Shown: positions 1-5,010 of the stretch, piece after piece
Numbering within the stretch: the stretch's first letter is position 1
Layout: every line of letters starts with the position of its first letter
From: JBBDWZ01 sp050732575
GTDB lineage: Bacteria; Gemmatimonadota; Gemmatimonadetes; Longimicrobiales; RSA9
DNA: 5,713 nt
Reading direction: 5' to 3'
Assembly (NCBI GenBank): GCA_050732575.1
Contig: JBOHRF010000345.1
Span: 1 to 5,713, forward strand
Notes under the pieces: generated by a model
Database searches by the model: none
What the model was told of the DNA's origin: nothing
The model's input: only the letters and a program-made list of their open reading frames with translations
Translations under genes and position numbers: made by a program

Positions 1-364
1 CCTGTCCAATCAATACAAAGATGGCCAGCACGATGGCTTCCAGAGAGACGATCATGGTGAGCAAACCGAACGGGAAGGGATCGAAGACGGGCAAACGCAA
101 TGCGCCCGTGTTCCAGGCGATCCAGACCACGAACCAGACCAGGTGAAGCACCAGGAATGCAGTCGAGCTGGCGATCCGGATCAGTGCATCCGCAAGCCGC
201 TGGGTGGTGGTGCGATCGGCCGATTGAGATGCCTTCAACGCAATGGTCTGATAGCCTGCGGCCATGCGCTCGGAACGTCGTTCCTGCTCAGCCGGCAAGT
301 GGACGGTCACTGTTTCCGCTACTGGCACGGCCTGCGCCCGTTCTGAGACAAGTTCATCGTTCAT
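1..364 (-). CDS. DUF1003 family membrane protein, N-terminal part (runs off left edge)
   Basis: The minus-strand frame opens with ATG at 362-364 and stays open to the window edge, giving 121 residues (MNDELVSERA...). Residues about 64-87 and 99-121 are two hydrophobic membrane segments. Between them is the diagnostic DUF1003 signature: ADR at 49-51, LHLVWFVVWIAWN in the first helix, then FDPFPFGLL (94-102) and SLEAI (107-111). Family members are small inner-membrane proteins of unknown biochemical function, usually with a soluble N-terminal segment and two helices; the C-terminal tail (normally starting QNR after the last helix) is cut off here. AGGAG lies only one base before the ATG, closer than an ideal ribosome-binding site, but no other in-frame start is better. 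The gene is divergent from the hydrolase at 473. The family call is firm; the function is unknown. Confidence 0.9.
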   Translation of the reverse strand, partial: MNDELVSERAQAVPVAETVTVHLPAEQERRSERMAAGYQTIALKASQSADRTTTQRLADALIRIASSTAFLVLHLVWFVVWIAWNTGALRLPVFDPFPFGLLTMIVSLEAIVLAIFVLIGQ

Positions 365-410
365 GCTCCTGACAGGGAGCGAGAACCATGCCCTGAAGTG
401 ACGGAGAATG

Positions 411-459
411 TCGCCAGGTTGCGGACGCCTGATTACTATAGGGACCAGTGGTCCCTCAA
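411..459. promoter_or_regulatory. Weak divergent promoter-like elements between DUF1003 and hydrolase genes
   Basis: Plus strand: TCGCCA (411-416), a 17-bp spacer, then TACTAT (434-439), each matching the sigma-70 consensus at 4 of 6 positions. Transcription would then begin near the palindrome and give a short leader before the ATG at 473. Minus strand: TTGAGG (459-454), a 16-bp spacer, then AGTAAT (437-432), again 4 of 6 each, pointing toward the DUF1003 start at 364. This is the most AT-rich patch of the gap, and a divergent gap must hold at least one promoter. The box matches alone are near chance level, so the placement is tentative. Confidence 0.22.
440..456. promoter_or_regulatory. 17-bp perfect palindrome, candidate operator
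   Basis: AGGGACCA-G-TGGTCCCT has two perfect 8-bp arms around a single central base. It lies in the divergent gap, directly after the candidate plus-strand -10 box and 16 bp before the hydrolase ATG. On the minus strand it falls in the spacer of the candidate DUF1003 promoter. That position and symmetry fit a dimeric repressor site able to control both genes. With a one-base centre it is a poor RNA hairpin unless inner pairs open, so a DNA operator is likelier than a terminator. No regulator gene is visible in the window. Confidence 0.4.
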
Positions 460-472
460 CCCTGAATATCGC

Positions 473-2422
473 ATGACTCGAAGCCAACTCCTCTGTGGGC
501 TGGGCGCGGTTGCCATTCTGGCGGGCTGCTATGGTTCGCTGCAGCTCGCGCCCAATGATGCCCCGGTCGTACTCAGCCGTCAGCTCATCGAAGCGCCCAG
601 TCCGGCCCGGGCCGGCACGTTCGCCGTCAAGCAGCTGTTCTATGGCCATGGCACCGATCTGCGCCGTCCCGAGTACCGCGACTCGGTAGCGTTCAAGACC
701 AGGACCGTGGACATGTCGAAATTCGTGTCGATGGATCCGCCTTTGGCTAAAGAGCGCAAGAGTTATTGGGGCTTCGACACCAAGGCCTTCCCCATCAATG
801 CGCGCGTGTGGTATCCGGAAGGCGCGGGTCCGTTTCCACTCGTGCTGATCGTGCACGGCAATCACAACATGAAAGACTTCTCCGATCCGGGTTACGGCTA
901 CCTGGGTGAGCTGCTGGCCAGCCGTGGCTATATCCTGGCCTCGGTCGACATGAACTTCATCAATGGTGCGCTGCGCAACGAAAACGACGGCCGCGGTATT
1001 CTGCTGCTCGAGCATCTGAAAGCCTGGAAGGCCTTCAACGAAGACGCACAGAATCCGTTTTATCGCAAAGTCGATTTCGACAAGATTGCGCTCATGGGTC
1101 ATTCGCGCGGCGGCGAGGCCGTGGGTCATGCGGCCGCATTCAACCGGCTGCCGCGTTACCCCGACGATGCGAATGTGAAACTGGATTACGGATTCCCTAT
1201 CAAATCGATTGTCGCCATTGCGCCCGTCGATGGGCAGTATCGCCCATCCGAGAAGTTGCAGCCCGTGGAGAACGTGAACTACCTGGTATTCCACGGCTCT
1301 CATGATGGCGATGTCACGGTCTTCCACGGACTGCGCCAGTACCAGCGCGTCAAGTTCACGGATGGCCAGCCGCACTTCAAAGCGGCCGTGTATGTCTATC
1401 GCGCCAATCACGGCCAATGGAATTCCGTGTGGAACAACAAGGACAACGGGCCGCGCAGTGCGCGCGTGCTGGATTTGCGTGGACTGCTCGAGCCCGAGGA
1501 GCAGCGCGAGTTTGGCAAGGTCTATATCTCGGCCTTCCTCGATGCCACGCTCAAAGGCAACAAGAGCTATCTGCCGCTGTTCCGCGATTATCGAGTGGCC
1601 GGGCAGTGGCTGCCCAAGACCATGTATGTGACGCGCTTCGAAGACAACAACTACCGCTCGGTCGCCGGCTTCGAGGAAGATGTGGACGTGCAGAGCGCGA
1701 GCGTGCCCGGCATCACGCTGCGCGGTGACAGTTTGGCCACCTGGAAGGAAACGCTGTTGACTTTCCGTTCGGCAGCGCGTGCCGGCGGTACCTCGGACCC
1801 GCAGAACAATTATGCCGTCTGGCTGGGCTGGAACAACCGCATTGCGGGCGATGACACCACGCGCACCGGACCGCCGGCCACGTATGGTGTGCAGGTCACG
1901 GATTCACTGGCAAGTTCCTGGAACATCGATGGTAACACTTCGTTCGCGTTTCTGCTGGCTGCTACCGATGCCAGGCCCGGTCCGCGCCAGCCCGCGCAAC
2001 GCGATACCACGAAAAAACCCGATGCCAAGAAAAAGCCGGCTGCGCCCAAGCCACCCAAAATCGAATACGACACGACTACCATCCTGATCACGTTGGAAGC
2101 AGAAGATGCCAACGGTCAGAAATCGCGTGTGTCCGTGAATCGATACGGTCTGATCCGGCGGCCTTTGCCGGTCAAGGTGTTGCGCGTGGAAGGCGAGGAC
2201 AAGAAACGATTCGGCACCACGTACGAGCTGGTGCTGCAGAGCTTTTCCATTCCGCTACGCGACTTCGCCGCGCAAAATGCCAGCTTCGATCCCAAGCGGC
2301 TGCGCGCCATCCGCTTTGTCTTCGAGCCGACCATTGCCGGGACTGTAGTCCTGGATGAGCTGGGTTTCTCCAAGCTCGATCCGGCGTTCCTGGTGGCGGG
2401 CAGAGTAACGAGCGACAAGTGA
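473..2422 (+). CDS. Lipoprotein alpha/beta hydrolase with C-terminal beta-sandwich domain
   Basis: A 649-residue protein, predicted to be an exported, lipid-anchored serine hydrolase of unknown substrate. The ATG at 473 is chosen because it puts a lipoprotein signal at the N-terminus: MTRSQ, a hydrophobic stretch, then the lipobox LAGC with Cys19. A GTG at 398 in the same frame would bury this signal behind 25 charged residues. No good ribosome-binding site precedes either start. Residues about 105-375 are the hydrolase: HGN (128-130) as the oxyanion-hole strand, GHSRGGE (209-215) as the nucleophile elbow with Ser211, Asp278 or Asp280 in GSHDGD, and His313 in ANHGQW. The general style resembles chlorophyllase/PAF-acetylhydrolase/dienelactone-hydrolase-like enzymes. 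Residues about 385-640 look like a galactose-binding or CBM-like beta-sandwich, ending with a strand pair around RAIRFVFEPTIAGTVVLDEL. A Lys/Pro-rich stretch (about 508-530) interrupts this second domain. Ester or glycoside-ester cleavage is plausible but unproven. Confidence 0.9.
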   Translation: MTRSQLLCGLGAVAILAGCYGSLQLAPNDAPVVLSRQLIEAPSPARAGTFAVKQLFYGHGTDLRRPEYRDSVAFKTRTVDMSKFVSMDPPLAKERKSYWGFDTKAFPINARVWYPEGAGPFPLVLIVHGNHNMKDFSDPGYGYLGELLASRGYILASVDMNFINGALRNENDGRGILLLEHLKAWKAFNEDAQNPFYRKVDFDKIALMGHSRGGEAVGHAAAFNRLPRYPDDANVKLDYGFPIKSIVAIAPVDGQYRPSEKLQPVENVNYLVFHGSHDGDVTVFHGLRQYQRVKFTDGQPHFKAAVYVYRANHGQWNSVWNNKDNGPRSARVLDLRGLLEPEEQREFGKVYISAFLDATLKGNKSYLPLFRDYRVAGQWLPKTMYVTRFEDNNYRSVAGFEEDVDVQSASVPGITLRGDSLATWKETLLTFRSAARAGGTSDPQNNYAVWLGWNNRIAGDDTTRTGPPATYGVQVTDSLASSWNIDGNTSFAFLLAATDARPGPRQPAQRDTTKKPDAKKKPAAPKPPKIEYDTTTILITLEAEDANGQKSRVSVNRYGLIRRPLPVKVLRVEGEDKKRFGTTYELVLQSFSIPLRDFAAQNASFDPKRLRAIRFVFEPTIAGTVVLDELGFSKLDPAFLVAGRVTSDK

Positions 2423-2478
2423 CGCGTACGCGTGACGCGTGACGCGTGACGCGTGACGCGTGACGCGTGACGCGTGGA
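2403..2478 (+). repeat. Heptanucleotide tandem array, consensus GCGTGAC, overlapping the hydrolase stop codon
   Basis: The core has six perfect GACGCGT units in a row at 2434-2475, preceded by one unit lacking a base (ACGCGT, 2428-2433) and one full unit at 2421-2427. In the same seven-base phase, degenerate units continue upstream into the hydrolase gene: GAGTAAC (2403-2409), GAGCGAC (2410-2416) and AAGTGAC (2417-2423). The hydrolase stop TGA (2420-2422) is therefore part of a repeat unit. The core contains eight ACGCGT self-complementary hexamers. Read on the plus strand, the array gives TGA in all three frames; on the minus strand it is open and would encode VTRHASR heptads, which explains spurious open frames there. 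Copy number probably varies by replication slippage. Confidence 0.95.
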
Positions 2479-2534
2479 AACTCGGAGCTCGTCACGGTCT
2501 GTCAAGCTGATCGACGTTGGGGCGTTGTGGGGAT

Positions 2535-2960
2535 ATGACAGCGCGATGGGTGGTTCTGCTGGCTGCGTTGAGCGTCGCTGCGTGTGAGTCCGATCCAGTG
2601 GTTGTGCTGGAGGCTGGGGATGTTCGGATGCAGAGCACGAAAGCGATCTATGGGGAAGGCGATGCCATCACGGTGCGGATCTGGAACGAATCGGACCACA
2701 CCGTTTTCGCTAACAGGTGCAGTCTGCTATCCCTGTTTCATGTGGAAGCCGCGCGGTACGATACACCGCCCATATGCTCGCTACTTCCCCAACCACCCGA
2801 CCTGACGATTCCCCGGCATGCGATCGTCGAGATTTCGTTTGGCGCGAATTCCGGCAGCCGGAGCGGCACCTATAGGGCTGACGCGCTATTCTTCGCAGAG
2901 GGCGGGCGACGCCGCTCGAGCGTAAGCTGGGTCTCATCCAACATGTTCACCGTGCAGTGA
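2535..2960 (+). CDS. Small putative lipoprotein with Ig-like beta fold, function unknown
   Basis: A 141-residue protein. The ATG at 2535 is preferred over an in-frame TTG at 2517 because it places a basic residue and hydrophobic core directly at the N-terminus (MTARWVVLLAALSVAAC) and has a G-rich GTGGGGAT just upstream. The lipobox VAAC gives Cys17 as the lipidated residue, so the protein should be anchored on the periplasmic side of a membrane. The mature part is mostly short alternating hydrophobic strands (AITVRIWNESDHTVF at 44-58, AIVEISFGA at 96-104, TYRADALFF at 112-120), which suggests a single immunoglobulin-like sandwich. Cys62 and Cys81 could form a disulphide. I do not recognise a named family. 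It lies 112 bp after the hydrolase, with the heptamer array between them, and converges on the PorV-like gene. Coding is supported by the signal peptide and strand pattern. Confidence 0.8.
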   Translation: MTARWVVLLAALSVAACESDPVVVLEAGDVRMQSTKAIYGEGDAITVRIWNESDHTVFANRCSLLSLFHVEAARYDTPPICSLLPQPPDLTIPRHAIVEISFGANSGSRSGTYRADALFFAEGGRRRSSVSWVSSNMFTVQ

Positions 2961-2977
2961 GCGTAGAGCCGCTCGTT
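2956..2977 (+). terminator. Weak stem-loop at the end of the small lipoprotein gene
   Basis: GAGCG (2959-2963) pairs with CGCTC (2970-2974) around a six-base loop, and the stem extends outward to eight pairs if two G-U pairs are allowed. It starts inside the TGA stop codon and is followed by a pyrimidine-rich tract (about 2980-2999) rather than a true run of T. It lies in the 48-bp gap between two convergent genes, where a terminator is expected. The missing T-run makes intrinsic termination uncertain. Confidence 0.3.
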
Positions 2978-3008
2978 ACGTCCTCTCTTCCCCTCTTCCG
3001 GATTTGCT

Positions 3009-3962
3009 TCACCGCACACGCAGGCCAATACGATGGGCGTGGGCCGCACCGCTATAGGGCTCCAGCGCGTAATCCAGCGACAATCGTCCCCAACTCACAC
3101 CGCCACCTGCTGTGAAGGGCACTTCTTCGATGGGATCGGCCAGACCACCGACGTTGTACTCACCCGTGCCGAGCTTGACGCCAGCGCGTGCGTAGAAGTT
3201 GAGTCCCGCGAACGGCCAGTAGCCTACTTCAACGCCCAGTCCGGCGCCCACATCCTCATCGGGGCCGGCGCTCACACGCGCGCCCACGGCCAGATCGAGG
3301 GGACCGATTGTGCGTGAGCGTGTAAACGCGTTCAGCACCGCGCGCATGGGCAGATCGTATTCGGCGCCGTTGAATACCAGGCTGCCGCCCAGATTCTGTG
3401 CGGCCAGTGACACGTTCAGCCAATTGAATGGGTTCATCCAGGTGCCAATATCGAGTGCTGCAATGCCTGCGCTTTGATCGGCACCCAGGTGGCGTGCGGC
3501 CTTGGCCGCAATGCCCAGTCGCAGACGGCCGAAAAACGTCCGCGCGTAACCGATCGTTGCGTTCAGCTCACCCGAGGCGCGACCGCCATCGCGACTGAGG
3601 CCAAAGGGTGATCCGATGTTGCCCGCCGGAGTGAGCGCTGCAACTTCGTAATCCAGGAACTGCACGCCAAAGCCGAAGCCCGCGCCATTGGTGCCGGCAA
3701 ATGTGTAGAGCCGGCTGGCCGAGCCCCACATCTGCGCAGCCAGTGAAAGGCCCGTGGCCGACTGCAAGAGCGCGGGATTGTAGTAGATGGCATCAGGATC
3801 GGGCGCCAACCCTGGATAGACGCCGCCCAATGCAAGAGCGCGGGCACTGGCCGGCACGCGCAGCACGATGGGGCCGGTCTCATCCTGGGTGTTGGTCTGA
3901 GCCAACGCGAGTGAAGGACTGACTGTCGACAACAACGCTGAGGCGAGCAGCATGAAACGCAT
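3009..3962 (-). CDS. PorV/PorQ-like outer-membrane beta-barrel protein
   Basis: A 317-residue protein from ATG at 3962. A TTG nine bases upstream is also in frame, but an AGGT lies eight bases before the ATG and nothing suitable precedes the TTG. Residues 1-21 are a Sec signal peptide with likely cleavage at ALA-QT. The mature N-terminus carries the family hallmark: SARALALGGVYPGLAPDPDA (39-58) followed by IYYNPALL (59-66), as in PorV/PorQ/UPF0164-type proteins related to FadL barrels. The rest alternates amphipathic strands and glycine-rich turns, and the end (GGGVSWGRLSLDYAL..., then HRIGLRVR) resembles the family's closing strands. It ends in Arg rather than the aromatic residue typical of barrel proteins. 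Bacteroidota relatives include type IX secretion components, but most members in other phyla have no assigned role and no other secretion gene is here. It is probably co-transcribed with the phosphoesterase 15 bp upstream. Confidence 0.82.
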   Translation of the reverse strand: MRFMLLASALLSTVSPSLALAQTNTQDETGPIVLRVPASARALALGGVYPGLAPDPDAIYYNPALLQSATGLSLAAQMWGSASRLYTFAGTNGAGFGFGVQFLDYEVAALTPAGNIGSPFGLSRDGGRASGELNATIGYARTFFGRLRLGIAAKAARHLGADQSAGIAALDIGTWMNPFNWLNVSLAAQNLGGSLVFNGAEYDLPMRAVLNAFTRSRTIGPLDLAVGARVSAGPDEDVGAGLGVEVGYWPFAGLNFYARAGVKLGTGEYNVGGLADPIEEVPFTAGGGVSWGRLSLDYALEPYSGAAHAHRIGLRVR

Positions 3963-3977
3963 CGGAATCAACCTGTT

Positions 3978-4769
3978 TCAGGAGACCGGCACGCTCTGGC
4001 CACCGGAGTGCAAGTGATCGGCGAACTCGGAGGGCAAACCTCGCTCGATGATACCGGCGGCGGCGCGCGCGACGTCGTAGGCGACGCGCAGGAACTCTAC
4101 CGCCGAAGTGCGGTCCGGCGCAAAATCGATCAGTGCCACACAAGCTCGCCAGTCTGCATCCTTGGGCCGGCCAACCGAGCCCGCATTTACGAAATGCACG
4201 CCATCCACCACCCGTTGCCAGGGGATGTGCGTGTGACCAAAGGCCAGCAGGTCGCCCGACCGTGCGCCGACCAGGGCTGCCATTTCACAGCAGAACGAAT
4301 CCGGTCGATCCTCGGTCCAGTAGACCGTATTGAGCACGGGCGTGCCGTGTACCAGAATCAATTTCGGACCGGCCAGGTGGCCGCCCGTGCTGCGCACATC
4401 GAGGCGAAAGGGCAGCGCACCCAGCACGCGCTTGGTGGCGGGTGATGTAAACGTGCGCGTCCAGTCGTAGCTGATGTGGGAGAGCCGCTCTTGCCGGGCA
4501 TCCTGGTAGCGGCAGCCGCAGTGCTTGTAGTCGGCTGCAACCGTGGAATCGTAGTTGCCTGACACGCCTGCAATCCCCCGCTGTTCGAGCAGGGCCACGA
4601 CCTCATTGGGCCAGGGCGCGTATCCGACCAGATCACCGACATGATAGATGGCATCGATGTCAGGCCGGCGGTCCAACTCGGCAAGCACCGCCTCGAGCGC
4701 CGGCAGGTTGGCGTGCACATCGGCCAGCAGCGCGACTCTCACTGGGTTGGACTCATGAGCATCGAACAT
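3978..4769 (-). CDS. Calcineurin-like metallophosphoesterase (YfcE/MJ0936-type)
   Basis: A 263-residue soluble protein without a signal peptide. All the metal-binding blocks of the superfamily are present in order: DVH (Asp17, His19), GDLVGY (Asp46), GNYD (Asn72), VHGTP (His141) and GHTHIP (His179, His181). These should hold a two-metal centre that hydrolyses phosphate mono- or diesters; the substrate cannot be told from sequence. The third block reads GNYD where GNHD is usual, a position that also varies in the YfcE/MJ0936 phosphodiesterases (GNCD). A cysteine pair in KHCGC (84 and 86) and CC (160-161) are extra features. The ATG at 4769 is preceded by only a weak GAG; a GTG at codon 10 (4742) is an alternative start closer to the first motif. 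Its stop is 15 bp from the PorV-like gene, so the two likely form an operon. Confidence 0.9.
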   Translation of the reverse strand: MFDAHESNPVRVALLADVHANLPALEAVLAELDRRPDIDAIYHVGDLVGYAPWPNEVVALLEQRGIAGVSGNYDSTVAADYKHCGCRYQDARQERLSHISYDWTRTFTSPATKRVLGALPFRLDVRSTGGHLAGPKLILVHGTPVLNTVYWTEDRPDSFCCEMAALVGARSGDLLAFGHTHIPWQRVVDGVHFVNAGSVGRPKDADWRACVALIDFAPDRTSAVEFLRVAYDVARAAAGIIERGLPSEFADHLHSGGQSVPVS

Positions 4770-4893
4770 CTCAAACGAGTCGGGTCTCGCGCATTACTGC
4801 GAAGTTGTGTGCACCTGAGGTCATCAACATCTCGATCACCGTTGGCTTGAGCGCGCGATTGCGTGATTGATGCCGTATGGGGTCATCAACATC
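4770..4893 (-). repeat. Degenerate 61-62-nt tandem duplication in the phosphoesterase leader, with repeated 13-mer
   Basis: Read on the minus strand, GATGTTGATGACC occurs at 4893-4881 and again, identical, at 4831-4819. GATGTT then occurs a third time at 4770-4765, where it contains the ATG of the phosphoesterase. Spacings are 62 and 61 nt. Outside the 13-mer the first two units still agree at roughly 45 percent of positions in a gap-free comparison by eye, suggesting an old tandem duplication. Each of the first two units opens a short frame starting MLMT, of 18 codons (4892-4836) and 19 codons (4830-4771). The second stops one base before the phosphoesterase ATG. No clear ribosome-binding site precedes the first; GGTG precedes the second. 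The rest of the 241-bp gap has no recognisable gene or strong promoter. Confidence 0.6.
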
Positions 4894-4962
4894 GCACGCG
4901 CTTGTCGCTGCTGCAGCCATTGAGATGTTTGGCGCACCCTACGGATTCCAGGCAAAGCGATG

Positions 4963-4993
4963 GAGCGGTTTGGCGCGCCAACTCGGACCACTC
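4963..4993 (-). terminator. Stem-loop downstream of arsM, possible transcript end
   Basis: In the minus-strand RNA, GAGUGGU (4993-4987) pairs with ACCGCUC (4969-4963) through one G-U pair. After a five-base bulge (4986-4982), the perfect 12-bp palindrome TTGGCGCGCCAA (4981-4970) forms the top as a four-pair stem with a CGCG loop. The same outer stem on the plus strand has an A-C mismatch, so the fold is better for a transcript coming from arsM. It begins 18 bases after the arsM stop codon. No T-run follows, so it may protect a 3' end or terminate weakly rather than be a classic intrinsic terminator. Confidence 0.4.
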
Positions 4994-5010
4994 GCACGGC
5001 GTTGGAGCGC

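Noticed and set aside
100..372. Plus-strand frames over the left-edge gene
   Set aside because: They are antisense to the DUF1003 gene, whose minus-strand product has clear family motifs.
398..472. GTG start giving the hydrolase 25 extra residues
   Set aside because: It would place charged residues ahead of a textbook lipoprotein signal, and the extension spans the palindrome and promoter-like boxes.
2403..2478. CRISPR array
   Set aside because: The units are seven bases, contiguous and without spacers; no cas gene is present.
2466..2496. Terminator hairpin after the hydrolase (CGTGACG with CGTCACG)
   Set aside because: The stem is only seven pairs with a 17-base loop, the left arm is just one of many identical repeat units, and no T-run follows.
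2116..2505. Long minus-strand frame with VTRHASR heptapeptide repeats
   Set aside because: It is the complement of the heptamer array, which has no stop on that strand, and the rest is antisense to the hydrolase gene; there is no domain or start signal.
3009..3962. Type IX secretion system component (PorV proper)
   Set aside because: PorV/PorQ-like barrels occur widely outside that system, and no other secretion gene or C-terminal sorting domain is visible in the window.
3880..4143. Minus-strand frame bridging the phosphoesterase and PorV-like genes
   Set aside because: It is an alternate frame across the end of one gene, the 15-bp gap and the start of the next; both true frames have strong motifs.
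4008..4445. 145-residue plus-strand frame
   Set aside because: It lies antisense to the phosphoesterase and its product shows no domain or low-complexity-free fold pattern.
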